From positions 8,513,392-8,577,391 of the forward strand of contig CM064748.1 in the NCBI GenBank assembly GCA_032717465.1: 64,000 bases of DNA, written 5' to 3'. The translations under genes and the position numbers were made by a program. Positions 22,154 through 33,578 of this stretch are shown here, piece after piece (position 1 is the first letter of the stretch; every line of letters starts with the position of its first letter). The notes beneath the pieces are model-generated. The model saw only the letters and a list, made by a program, of their open reading frames with translations, was not told the DNA's origin and ran no database searches. The DNA is from Coenobita brevimanus. Lineage: Eukaryota; Arthropoda; Malacostraca; Decapoda; Coenobitidae.

Positions 22154-24480
22154 CTTGACAAATGTAAGCAAGAACCCAAGTTGTATTATATGTTTGTTAA
22201 TGGCAAACTGAAACAAAAGGAAGGAATCAACAAACTGAAAGTAGAAGGAAAGGTCTATAAAGATGCGGCAATGCAAGTTGAAATGATGAACAAAAGTTTC
22301 AAATAGGTTTTCGCCTCAGAAAGTGATTTCGTGGAGGGGGAGGGAGTGACTAGAATTGTTGTGATAAAAGATGTAAAAGTGGAAGTGAAGGAAGTGTATA
22401 AATTACTGGAAATTCAAGATGTAAGGAAAACCCCAGGGCTGGGCAGAATCACTAACTGGGTACTGAAGGGATGCAGAGAACAACTGGCAGATAAAATTTA
22501 CGGTTAAATTGTGTGTTCTCTGGAAGAAGTGCCAAGAGAATGGAAGAGGGCCAATGTGGTATGGCAGAATCCCGATTTAAAACAAAACGAAACAACGATC
22601 TTACAATAACAAAGGCATATAATTTCTCCCATAATTACTTAATAGCACGGTAATACCGAACCACTCAATTGCACGAGAGAAACTGTGTGAAATGGGTGTG
22701 TTAAGGTATTGTATTTCAAGATACAACTCGTGTGTTATGCTTTTGTTGGTCTCTGATTGGCTTCCTCGACCCGATCCAACCCACGTGACCCATGTCACAT
22801 ATCACCTGCCACAGCCTGCCTCAGTGTTGTGTAGACAGTCGCTGTGATCAGAAGTTTATTTGCTTTATTCCTTGCTCCTCATTTCCTCTCAGAACTCTAA
22901 GCACATACTTTCAAAGTAACTTTAGTTATGCCTAAACACCATGAAAATGCTATGAACACAAGAAAAGCATTTATTCGAAATGAAACTAAAATTGTTGGAC
23001 AAAGTGGCATGTGGTGTGGCAGCTTAAATGCAAATGATCAGACAGATATGACTCAGGTGTGTTTACGATGTGGATAGTTCTCTTTGTTGGAAAAAAAAAA
23101 AGTTAATGATGAAGGAGCAGTAAAATTCAGGTTTTCACCTTTAGTGCAGCATGTAAAAAGAAAAAGGGGGGGAGAGGGTTTTGTGCCTGATATCTGTCAT
23201 GAACTGATGATCTTTGGTCGAGATAATTCGCATCTTACGATATGTCAAGACACTAGGTGTTTACATACAGAGTTAGGTAAAAATAACGTGGGTTCAGTTC
23301 CTGTGAATTATGCTGCCATACAAATAATACTGCTTTGCTGACTTGCTTATTATTCACGATTACTGCATTCGTGTACTGTCTCTGAGAAGTGAGAAATACG
23401 CAATCACTCGATGATGACAACTTCTTCATAGCATTTTGTTTCCTTTACTGTTGACCACTAATGGCTTTCAAAAATAGTTTCACACTGCTTTTTTTTTTTT
23501 TTTTTTATAAATAAAAGCGCCGAAAGTAATCCTGGTGAAATATGCCTGATGCTGGTATGCCACTGTTCACGAGTTGATTAGGTCAAAAGTTCTTGGCTTG
23601 ATTGGTAATGAGGGCATTCAAGAGGCTTAGTGGCAATCCTTGGTGATTCAAATTTTTATGGGGAGTATTAGGGGGCAATACTAATCAGTCAGGTTAGAAA
23701 GCAGTATGCACTGATGTGTCCAATCGGTGAGATCGTATCTAAACACACTGTCTTGGCTGTCTTAAGGCAGGCGTATTTGTAATAATCTATCTATATTTTT
23801 AACGAAAAACATGAGGCTCCTAGAACCTAAACCCCTACTTTACATGTAAATATATGTCACGTTTCAGCGCTAATTTGATTTTGCACGAGGTTCTGCATAA
23901 CCTATCTTGTGCTGTATGAAGACTCTACTGTACCAAATTGTAAGGGAGGAAACAAAGAAGAACCTCTGAATCATAAACCAGTGTTCTTGGCCACCATAGA
24001 CGCAAAATTGTTCGAGAGAATCACGAAAGACAGATGGATAAAATATCTGGAGGAGATGGAGATTTTGGAAGAAAGTTAGTTTGGATTCAGATGTGAAAGG
24101 TGTGTGTTTCCAACCTGTTGAGCTTCTACTCAAGGGTGATAGACGTGCTATAGGAAAGGGGTAGTTGAGTGAACAGTGTGTATTTAGATCTCGAGAAAGC
24201 CTTTGACAAGGTAACCCATTGCAACTAATGTGGAAATTGGAGCACACAGAACTGAAGGGGAACTTTCTGGAGTGGTTGACAGACTTCTTGTGAGACTGAC
24301 TAATGAGAACATTAATAAAGGACAGTAATGCAAGTCTCTTTGCTGATGATGTGAAGATCATGAGGAAAGTACAAGTTGAACAAGACTGTAAAATGCTGCA
24401 GGAGAACCTGGATAGCAATCATGATTGGAGAGACATGAGGGAAATAAAAATTCAACGCAAAAAAATGTACAATACTGGAA
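22154..24480 (+). pseudogene. LINE family J, reverse transcriptase fragment split by an insertion
   Basis: The first piece (22154-22561) encodes EPKLYYMFVNGKLKQKEGIN, SESDFVEGEGV, KTPGLGRITNWVLKG and EVPREWKRANVV. The second (23931-24480) resumes with PNCKGGNKEEPLNHKPVF, ITKDRWIKYLEEMEILEES, VYLDLEKAFDKVTH and SLFADDVKIM. Together they are RT fingers, palm and FADD box of a CR1-like LINE. The stretch carrying the usual GVPQGSVL block is deleted between about 24290 and 24330. Several stops are present. RTE copy F abuts its end. Confidence 0.8.
22562..23930. mobile_element. Unclassified 1.37 kb insertion in LINE J with TA target duplication
   Basis: LINE J reads through perfectly if this segment and one TA are removed (ANVV joins PNCKGG). 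TA flanks both sides (22560-22561, 23931-23932), as for Tc1/mariner/pogo elements. The right end inverted starts CAGTAGAGTCTTCATACAGC; the left end does not match it well, so one end is probably damaged. Part of it (about 23400-23700) recurs at 49980-50320. Short open frames (22928-23077; 23084-23341) have no recognised domain. (T)18 lies near 23490. Confidence 0.55.
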
Positions 24481-24483
24481 ATG

Positions 24484-25618
24484 GGTCTATCTATCTCTTG
24501 CCAGATGCCTGAATCCCGTTCGGGGTGGCCACAAACAAATCGCTTCCACGTTGACTTTTCCCCTTAATTTCATTGCCCTGATACCAGCTAACACACCCCT
24601 CTCTCATATACTTCTACATTTCATCCCTCCATCTCATCCTTAGCTTCCCCCTCCCTCTCCCCCCCTTCCACCTCACTCACATACACTCTCCTCGTCACTC
24701 TCTCACTTTCCATCCTCTCCACATGGCCAAACCACCTCAGTGTGTTTCTCCCAACACTCACTATCACATCCACATCCACATCACAGTGCTCCTTCACTTC
24801 CTCATTTGTCAGTCTGTCTGTCCATGTGACTCCAAATGCTCCTCTTAAATAAATTATTTCCACTGCTCTCTCTCTTGACCTGCGTTTCTCCAACAACATC
24901 CAAGCTTCATTTGCATATGTTACACTTGGTATCACAATACTGTTATGTAGTAGCTTTTTCACTTCCATGCTCACCTCCCTATTTCTCATCACTGCTTTCA
25001 GTGAACCAACAACCTTCCTTCCCTACTGTACCCTTTCAAGCACTTCACCCTCTAAACTTCCATCCTTACTAATCACACTATCTAAGTACTTGAATGCATT
25101 CACGTTCTCCATATCCTCACCATCCAACCTCACTGTACATTCTGTGACTTCATTCCTCTCAAACACCATTACTTTACTTTTGTTTCCGTTAACTTTCAGT
25201 TTCCTCCTCTCACACACTGTCCCAAATTCATTAACCAATCCTCCAATCCTCCGGGACTCTACCTTCTTCCCAGGCTAATCTGCACATATTCCACATCCAT
25301 TCTACTACTATCTCTCCCCCATGCTTTAGCATTTCACCACACACTGCATCAATTCCTGGGGCTTTCCCAGATTTAACTTTCTTCATTGCTTCCACAACTT
25401 CTACCGTACTGATTTCTTCCTGTCTTCTCACCTCCCTCCTTCTCCCAGCCATTCCCCAGCCACTTATACTCGCATTACTTCCATCCTCTACGTTCAACAA
25501 TTCCTTAAAGTGTTCTCTCCATCTGCTCACTTTTTCTCCCTTCTCCACTAGTAATCTACTGATCCATATTCTCTAATATTCTCCTTCCATCTGTTACTCA
25601 CAGCAATACACACTCCTC
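24484..25618 (-). pseudogene. RTE copy F with two internal deletions
   Basis: Minus-strand order: a scrap of endonuclease (25559-25618, SNRWKENIREYGS equivalent), a jump to the linker end (LLVEKGEKVSRWREHFKELL, 25480-25548), RT fingers to GRVPEDW (25250), a second jump straight to LVNEFGTVCERRKLKVN (25238), then thumb and C-terminus (LRWFGHVERMES; GEREGEAKDEME) and the 3' end at 24484-24540. The whole RT palm including FADD is gone. The first junction joins endonuclease directly to linker. Non-functional. Confidence 0.8.
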
Positions 25619-26725
25619 TTGCCGATTATTTTGTGTCATTGCAGAAAAGTAGAGGGAGGGGGAGGAAAGATTATAAAGTGGAGAGTTGGAATGGAGTACA
25701 AAGGTTCAAGAGTAATTGTAGATAAAAGAAAAGTGATGATATCTAAGGCTTGTGGTGGTACAGTCAAAGTAGAAGTGTGGCCATATGCAATTTGCCACAA
25801 GAGTGTGGGAAGTATCTCTATCTTGTGCAGACTTTGTGATACGTGGGTGTATAAATGACGATAGGCAATCTCCAAAATAATCCTAATCTTGTATATGCAG
25901 TGTGTTGGGGAAAACAGATAAAGATTAAGTGGCGTGAAATGATTGATCTTGCTTTAGAGTCTCTGAAGTGTGTCAAGGAGATTCATTTTTTGGGGAACAT
26001 GTTATGTGCTGGAGGAAGGGCTGGAGCTAACTGTGGAACAACTGGGGGAAGTTCAGGGACTTCTGCCTTTCCTTATATTGTAAGGGCACTCCTGTGCTAA
26101 GGGATCCTTGTATACAGTATATGTTAGAAGTGTAATGTGGTAGAATATTTAGACCTGGATGGTAAAGGAAGAGGATATTCTTAGGTTGAGACATACAGCA
26201 GTGATAATTATGATATGGGTGTTTAGTGCATCCTTGAATGATAGGCCTGAGGGTAATAATAATACTATGACAGGGTTATTATTACAAATGAAGAGTTGAG
26301 AGGAAGAATGGTACTTGAATGTATTGGTGTTGTGATGAGGAGGGGTAGAGTGAGATGGTTTGGCCATGTTCATAAGATGGAACATGAGAACTGGGTGTGG
26401 AAGGTGAAGGATGTGAGCGTCAAGGGTAGGCTTGTGAGAGGCAGAGCAAAAAAGACCTTGGACAGGGTCATACAGTGTGCCCTCAGAGATAAGGGGACTG
26501 AATAGGCAGGCTGCCAGAAAAGGAGAAGTGTGAAGAACTGCATTTTATGTGATCAAAGCAGATATATGCAGTTATCTAGGAACTTTAACTGAATGAATGA
26601 AAGAGTGAAGGGTGGCCTGAAAAACTGTTATGCAGTATACGACATGAACAGGATTTTTCATATGAATGGGCAAATAGGTAGATAGCAGGACGGTGCAATA
26701 TGATCAGAAAATTGTGTGCACGAAG
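25619..26725 (+). pseudogene. LINE family X, 3' part, copy X3 (runs into assembly gap)
   Basis: 25619-25858 and 25855-26100 encode KWRVGMEYKGSRVIVDKRKV, the cysteine motif WPYAICHKSVGSISILC (one Cys replaced by Tyr compared with X1, WPCTIC), then a second CRLCDTWVYK and HFLGNML. 26296-26505 encodes the RVRWFGHVHKMEHENWV C-terminus. The sequence then follows X2 until the N run. Its left edge at 25618/25619 is the same X-RTE junction as at 3066/3067, inverted. Confidence 0.78.
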
Positions 26726-26825
26726 NNNNNNNNNNNNNNNNNNNNNNNNNNNNNNNNNNNNNNNNNNNNNNNNNNNNNNNNNNNNNNNNNNNNNNNNNNN
26801 NNNNNNNNNNNNNNNNNNNNNNNNN
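26726..26825. other. Assembly gap (100 N)
   Basis: One hundred N bases of conventional gap length; true size unknown. X copy 3 is cut on the left and a transposase tail on the right. Confidence 0.99.
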
Positions 26826-27135
26826 ATGCCTGTGAGACGACAGACAAACACGAAATAGATGAAATAGCTGGTAACAGTGGGCGTGAGGTGCTACCACTGC
26901 CCCCATATCCCTGCAGCCTTAACCCCACGGAACTCATGGCCACAAGTACAAGCTGAAGGCAAAGAAATAACTCCACTGCAGACCAGACAATCCCAAGGGC
27001 TGAGGGAATGACAAAACCTGCCATCGCCAACGTGTCTGCCGAGAACTGGACAAAATGTATCAGCCACACAAGTAAATAGAGAAAGACTTCAGGAGAAAGG
27101 CTATTGCTGCTGAACATTTGTTTGATAGCTTCGTC
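26826..27135 (+). pseudogene. DDE transposase C-terminal fragment (Tc1/IS630-like)
   Basis: Right of the gap the frame gives REVLPLPPYPCSLNPTELMA, a decayed form of the PPYHCELNPIELIW block that carries the last catalytic acidic residue in many Tc1/IS630-type transposases of invertebrates. Downstream, across frameshifts, come AIANVSAENWTKC and EKDFRRKAIAAEHLFDSFV, matching the usual VTAENW tail. The upstream part would be in the gap. Non-functional. Confidence 0.65.
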
Positions 27136-27207
27136 CTAGGTCAATTCTCTTGACCTAGGCTTCGTTATCACTCTGAGTGACTGACGACAGCAGTGAAGAT
27201 GATGGCT

Positions 27208-27263
<56 letters not shown>

Positions 27264-27571
27264 GTTTAAGACACGGGACAGTACGAGCTTGACTCATTCC
27301 TGTAAAGATACAATTAGGTAAGAACAATTAGGTAAGGTAAGAACACTCTCTCTCTCTCTCTCTCTCTCTCGTTACATGATGCATTTACTCTTTTCCGGCC
27401 TTCCCTTCATCGCAAGCAAATTATGAATATATATTTTTGTATTAGTGTTGCTGTAAAGTATTGTTAGGTTAATTTAATTCAGTACAAACATTATTCTGCA
27501 TTCGTCAATTTTACACAGAAGTCCTCTGAATAAACCGATATCCATGTTGCTAATTTTGTTTCTTTAATATC

Positions 27572-27617
<46 letters not shown>

Positions 27618-27697
27618 AGGGGGAAGATGGGAGGGAGAGTGAGTCAGAGGAGGGAGAGAGGATTGTCAAAAGCAAAATAAAATCTCTCGAGTAAGCA

Positions 27698-27743
<46 letters not shown>

Positions 27744-27987
27744 TAATAATGAATTGAATAAAATAGCTTAGAGACAGCATAAAATTAAAATGTTATCGTG
27801 CTGAAGGGAGTGTAATTCTAGCACATCGGGGAAGCCTGCCTGCTCTTCTACTCTTGCCTTTAATTGCTAGAACAGTTTTGAGTTATAACCTGCCCCATAC
27901 CAGACAGCCACGACAGGACCAAATGTGCTTTCCTTGGTGCTGCCTCCCCTCCCTCCCTCCCACACTCCCATTACAAGCTACCTATAG
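27136..27987. repeat. Microsatellite-rich non-coding interval
   Basis: It contains (AC)n at 27209-27260, (CT)n at about 27341-27370, (GA)n at 27574-27614 and (AAT)n at 27699-27741. Between them is AT-rich DNA with no recognised feature. Confidence 0.9.
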
Positions 27988-28128
27988 AAGGAAATAGGTA
28001 GAAATTGGTTTGGTAATAGAGTAGTAGACGAATGGAATAAGCTACCTAGTAAAGTAGTTGCTGCCTCTTCCATTGAGAGTTTCAAGCATAGGCTAGATAA
28101 ACATATGACTAATAAGGGGTGGGTATAG
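27988..28128 (+). pseudogene. CR1-like LINE C-terminal fragment
   Basis: A 46-codon frame, KEIGRNWFGNRVVDEWNK, LPSKVVAASSIESFKHRLDK and HMTNKGWV, ends at a TAG at 28126. The RVVDEWN..P..VV.A.S...FK.RLD pattern is the conserved C-terminus of many CR1-type LINE proteins. Nothing upstream continues it, so it is a short 5'-truncated insertion. Confidence 0.7.
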
Positions 28129-28178
28129 AAAAAATAAATCTTATAACCAATACTAATTCATATTTTTTTCCTTTTCAG

Positions 28179-29530
28179 GTTACACTACAATAGTCTCTTT
28201 TTTTCTCCTCTCACACTTTCCTATAAAATGTCCACGCCAGTTTTCTATACTGCGTGGAATACTTTCTTTTTCCTGCTGGCTTGAGCTGGAGGGTTTGGAG
28301 GGCGGGGGAGAGCCTTCCTCTTTGCTATCTAAAATGCCCGCCGCCGGACCATCCACCCTGCCACCCCCCACCCCACCACCGGGCCACCACCACCCCACCA
28401 CCCGAGGAAGAGATAACGGGGAGGTTAATGACCCAGGGCAAAAGGGTCACCCAACCACCACTGACCTGTGCCCCTTCTCCCCGCAACTGCCCCAACGCCA
28501 GGTGAGCCTAGTATTGTGGTGACGACCACAGCTTCACCCCAGAAGGGCAGGAGGTCCCTTGGTGAGCCACGAGGTGTTCACACCTGCTGCCGCAGTGAGC
28601 CACGAGGGAACACCACCCTCTGCCACTACTCTGGTGAGCCACGAGGGGCCAGTACCCTCTGCCACAGTGAGCCACGAGGGAGAAATACCCTCTATCACAA
28701 ACAGGGCAGGAGGCCCAATAGTGAACTATAAGGGGCCAACACCCCTAGCCACCCCAAGGGTAAGAGCCCCTTGTATAAAGCCAAAAGTGGGTCCCAGGGC
28801 CGATCGACCTGGCGCCACGGCTGTGTCAGAGACAAGAGAGAGAGTCGCCTCTGTGCTACCCTCCCTGTGTAAGAGAGAGAACACGGCCTCCGTGTGTCCT
28901 CTATATTCAGCCAACTCCGGCAGGAGTAGCTGGACACCACCAGGGAGAGTTGCCCCGAAGGTGTCCCCCGAGCTAAGACCCAGTCCCGGTCGGGACCTAC
29001 CTCCCACTCCCGGGAGATTCTTGTCTCCCCCAGGTACCAGCAGGAGACGAGGCCGCAGCCCACACCTGACGGCGCGTCCCCTGACAGACCTCCACAGTCC
29101 CCGGACCCCCAGGCGAGCCCAGCAGCCTACCAACGCTGTCCTCCTCCCGCCGCAGAACCTCCGACGCCAGACACGACTGCTCCACCTGTTTGGCTCCAGT
29201 CCTGAGGGCCACAACAACAGGTCGAGGCCCCACATAGACGGGCCTCCCTACACCACTACGACGGGACCCTGAGAAGAGGGTCTACAACAGGTCGAGACCC
29301 TAGGCAAGAGGGTCTCCCTGCAACGCCTCAGTGGATCGGACCCGGGTCGAGTCTCCCCCCAGCGGGTACGGTGATTCCCGCCACGGGTAGAGCCCCCGGA
29401 GGTCCCCTTAAAGTGACAGAGTGATATCGCCCCAGAAAATCGGGCAGGATTAGGGACATTCCCTCCTACATCCGAGTAAGTGAGACAGGGACAGTGATAC
29501 AGTGACAGAGTGAATAAGAGGGATCCCATC
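28179..29530 (+). other. GC-rich, proline-rich open stretch of unknown origin
   Basis: It follows a good splice-acceptor-like tract (ttttttccttttcag at 28178). GC content is clearly above its surroundings. Within it, 28559-29272 is open for 237 codons and begins with five imperfect repeats of about 35 bases built on gtgagccacgagg (28500-28680), read as VSHEG...PSAT. The upstream part (PGEPSIVVTTTASP) is in another frame. The composition (Pro, Ser, Thr, Arg) suits a gag-like or mucin-like protein or an untranslated GC-rich transcript; no domain is recognised. I do not claim a gene. Confidence 0.3.
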
Positions 29531-30270
29531 TATAAGTGACCGTGATTACTTTCCCTTGATTAAAGACTATAAATTCTGGGCCCGTGAATCTAGTGTTGTT
29601 CCCCAGCCCAGGCTAGAGGAGTTCCCCCTTACCAGTGCACGCGCGGGCGAGAGTCGCCGCGCCGAGCCCAGCCAGTAAATTATAGTGATCTGCTCCCCCT
29701 GTTCTTTTATAGTAATATTCCTCCCCTGGCTCATCAAGCCCATACATCCCTATTGTACCAGTGCACTAAGACCTTTTGGACTTTAATGAAAGACAGTCAC
29801 ATCCACTTATAGAGCCCTAACCCATTGTACAGTGTAATTACAGTGTGTGTGAACATCCCGTGCTATCTTAACGTAACCTTGTATATCTGTATCCCCTGTC
29901 CATAATATCATTCTATGTAATATTGTCACGGTGTTAGAATTAAGGTAATAGATGTGTTAAAGGTGGACTGCCTAGTTTTTATGTCCTGTTCCTTTGTTAG
30001 TGCTTTACTTCCGGTCCGGAAAGAGGACCCCGCTCAGTAGCTAGTGTTTTTAGTACGAGGAGTCGGCCTAAAAACACTCAGCATAACACTATCCTTATCT
30101 CATTCTAGTAGTTCAGTTACTCTTCCAGGAGCTGCCTAGCATGGCCCAACCAGCCTACTGCAGTTGTCCTCTCCTCTTATGTTCTTATTCCGTCCTAATC
30201 CTGCCGTTATCTCCTTCATTCCCTCACTACGTCCTGCATTTCTTACTTCTGTCTCTTTCTGTCTCTTGTC

Positions 30271-30309
<39 letters not shown>

Positions 30310-30484
30310 CTCTGTCTGTCTGTCTGTCTCTCATTCTTTCTAATCCTGCATTTCCTCTCCCTCCCTCCCTTTCTCTGTTTCATTCCTATTTCTCCCTCTC
30401 TCCTTGTCTCCTTCCTTCCTTCTTTGCCTCCCTCTTCCCCCTCCTCTTCTCTCCCTCCCTCTCATCATAAGGAAAGTGCAGGTG
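29531..30484. other. Unassigned interval; (GTCT)n
   Basis: 29531-30140 has no feature I recognise. 30240-30470 is pyrimidine-rich, including (GTCT)n at about 30272-30334, which creates spurious open frames. Confidence 0.7.
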
Positions 30485-30621
30485 ACAAAGGTGGAGGGGA
30501 CAGGGAGGAGGAAACGAGGACGAGATGGAGGGATAGGGTGGTGAGAGGTGGAAAGGCAAAGCACAGGGGTGACCTGAAGCGACTTGTTTGTGACCACTGC
30601 TGATAAGATGATGGCGTCTGG

Positions 30622-30623
<2 letters not shown>
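30485..30623 (+). mobile_element. RTE 3'-end fragment
   Basis: Matches the terminal RTE region (acgagatggagggatagggt, gcgacttgtttgtgaccac, gatggcgtctggc). The usual (GATA)n tail is replaced by (AC)n at 30624. Confidence 0.75.
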
Positions 30624-30691
<68 letters not shown>

Positions 30692-31427
30692 GGTGGTTGT
30701 TATTGCTATCACTCACCGACCTCACACGGCCAACTGATAAAGGCGGTGCGATATGCCGGCGATGCTGCTGTGCTCTGCGTCTGACCTGCTCTGCTCCTCT
30801 CTCTATCCTGTATCTGATAATTTATGAATATTTATACATTTTACTGAAGGTAGTAGTAGTAGTAGTAGTAGTAGTGTGTGTGTGTGTGTGTGTGTGTGTG
30901 GTTTCATGCTGCCCCTCGCATGGGTGTAGGTCCTCCCCTACCTCGCCCCACCACCCCCTCCTTCCACCGCCCCAGTTCGGCCCCTCGGACAGTCAACATA
31001 CCGGGACAGGGCACCCTCCATCCCCCCACCCCCACACCCTCTGATGCCACCCCCAAGATCTTGGCATTTTTGCCTTCATCTTGGAAATAAAATTGAGTAA
31101 GTGAGGAAATCTTGGAATTTTAATGGCACAGTTGCTATTTTCAATATTCTGTCAAAAAAAAAAAATTATGCTTATATTTTATTGTTATTAATATTATGCT
31201 AGATGTGCCTGCTAATAAAATAACTGAGGACACCAGATGATGAGAACACTACAGGCTGTCAGTTGGACAGGTCTTGCACAGGACCGTTTCATTCACGACC
31301 GCCAGTGGTCAGACTCCCCTGCTGCCACCGGCCTCAGTCCTCTCTACTTCCCCGCGGTGTTGGGATCGGCGCGTGCGTGAGTGTACGGTGGCAGACTCCT
31401 GGATAATTATTCTACCCTTACTTAAAT
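30624..31427. repeat. Microsatellites and unassigned sequence
   Basis: (AC)n at 30624-30657, (GA)n at 30658-30690, (AGT)n at 30849-30876 and (GT)n at 30876-30900. 30900-31427 has no recognised feature; hAT terminal inverted repeats were looked for here without success. Confidence 0.8.
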
Positions 31428-33578
31428 ATGAGTGGCTCAGAAGAGGCAGGGTGCAGTGGTAGTGCTACCCCACCAAAGAAGAAAAGGAAAGTATGGTACA
31501 CCAGCAAGCTTTTAAAAAGGAGTGGATGGAGGATGAAGAACTGAAGGATTGGGTACAGCCAGATGCAGCTGATAAGTATTGTGTTGTGTACTGTATGTGG
31601 CTGCAAGCTTAACAACTGCAACAAGTCCTCTCTTATGGCACACAAGGCTTCTATGAAGCAGGTCAAAAATTTAAATGCAAAAAAAAAAAAAAAAAAAAAA
31701 ACTAAGCATTCGCCATCACTTCAAAAGATACAAGGACTAGGTCATCAAGAAAAAGTTGCGAAAGCTGAATTACTCATGTCAGGTTTTATGGCAGAGCACA
31801 ACATGCCATTTTCCCAGGCAGATCATTTAGTGGCTATTTTAAAGAAAGCTTTCCCAGACAGTGAAATTGCTAAAGATATTTCGTTAAGGAAAACTAAAGC
31901 CTCATATGTAGTCCAAGATGGAATTGCTTGGGATGAACGCCAGAAAATAGTTAACATGTGTAAGGAAAACCAATTTTCTTTGATAATTGATGAGAGCACT
32001 GACGTATCAGTCTCCCAGATCCTGGCACTGGTGGGAAGGGTTTGGGATAAGGAACGATCCAAAGTAACGGAGGCACTTTTAGATACCGTGGAAGGTGATG
32101 ACGGTTCTGCCAAAGGACTAGACAGTGCAGTTAAAGAGGTTTTCAACTCTAAAGGAATTCCAATGAACAATATAATTGGATTGGCCACTGATAACTGCTC
32201 TACCATGCTGGGGGTGAACAATGGTTTCCAGGCACTTCTAAAGAAAGATTTTCCATCTGTTTTTGTCTTGGGTTGCATTTGCCACTCATTTGCATTGTGC
32301 GCCAGTCATGCAAGCAGTAAGTTACCCTCCTGGCTAGAGTCTTTCTTAAAGGACATATGTTGCTACTTTTCACGAAGTAGCAAACGAAATCATGAATTTC
32401 AGCTGATTCAAGAAGTTCTTCATGCTCCAAGTCATAAGATGTTGAAGTTAGCACAGACTAGATGGCTGTCTAGAGGCATGGTGGTGTCAAGAGTTTTGGA
32501 ACAATGGGATGCCCTAAGCTTGTTTTTTCAAACTGAGTTAAGAACAGATAAAATTGATGGTGCTGGTCAGATACATCAAATAATGACAACTCGTGGAACT
32601 AAGCATATGTTGTTATTCATGAACTACATTTTGGCTAAGGTTGACAAAATGAATATCGAATTTCAGTCTTAACACTTCAAACTTGGAACATTATACTCGA
32701 CAATTTCTGACCAGCACCGCAGCATCCTTGGTCTGTTTATACAGGATGCAGTAATTCAGTCCCAACAACTAGCTGTCATCGATCCAAGTGATGAATCTTT
32801 GCACAAGAGGCTGGAAGATGTAAGTCTTGGTGGCAGATGTGAGGGACTGTTGGAAACCGAACCCCTTCAGGATAAAGAAAGGCTATTTCGCACAGACTGC
32901 AAGGGATTTCTAGTAGAATTATGCCTGCAGATGAAAAAGAGATTTCCCTTTGAAGAAGACAGCATTGTTGCAATGTTGAGGGCAATGGATCCAGCTGAAG
33001 CTCTTTCAAGTAAAAGGTGCTTGAAGTCTCTTGTAAAACTAGCAGTTCATTTTCCTACACTGATAAACGAGGAAGAGCTAGATGTGTTACAAGACCAGTG
33101 GAGAGACCTTCTCTATGCCAAAGACACATTCAAGGGCATATGTCAGTCTGCAACTATTTTCTGGAATGATTTGCTTTCAGTCAAAGATGGAAACAATAAA
33201 GCAAAATTTGATCTTCTGGCAAAATCCATGTGTGGTTTATTAGCTTTGCCACACTCATCTGCCTGCGTGGAAAGGAATTTCTCCCAAATAAACATCATAA
33301 AAAACAAACAATGCAACAGATTACATGCAAATACAGTTGCAAATCGGTTGCTAGCCAAGCAAGCCATTGCAAGAGAAGAAGTAACTTGCCAGAACTGGGA
33401 GCCATCTACTTCATTAATCAAAGAAGTAAAATTGGGTCACTGTCACAAAAGATACAAGGAAAGAGAAGCGTCAAGGATGAAGAGTGACACGGCAACTTTG
33501 CATCAAGGCGAACCCAAAAATGCTGGTGATGAGGAACTGGAGGACGACCAATGCCAGTGTACCATCTTCCCCCAATAA
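31428..33578 (+). pseudogene. hAT-superfamily transposase, nearly intact, one in-frame stop
   Basis: From 31563 to 33578 a single frame of 672 codons is broken only by TAA at 32670-32672. It encodes a hAT transposase: IIDESTDV (first catalytic Asp), LATDNCSTMLG (second Asp), the CxxH box CICHSFALC, TRWLS, and the C-terminal dimerisation block LLALPHSSACVERNFSQINI with the catalytic Glu. Upstream, in other frames, 31428 starts MSGSEEAGCSGSATPPKKKR and KVW, containing PKKKRKV, then KKEWMEDEELKDWVQPDAAD, then a BED-like finger start (CTVCGCKL...LMAHKA) whose second His appears to be Gln. A (A)22 run lies at 31679-31701. Two upstream frameshifts and the stop mean it is probably dead. No terminal repeats were found. 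A decayed autonomous element is likeliest; a co-opted gene is less likely. Confidence 0.88.

Noticed and set aside
26585..27117. Open frames spanning the N run
   Set aside because: The frames cross 100 unknown bases and cannot be supported.
28100..30140. LTR retrotransposon with long terminal repeats
   Set aside because: No duplicated terminal sequence with TG...CA ends and no protease, RT or integrase motif was seen.
30141..30725. Ser/Leu-rich open frames
   Set aside because: Low-complexity (GTCT)n, (GA)n and (AC)n sequence.
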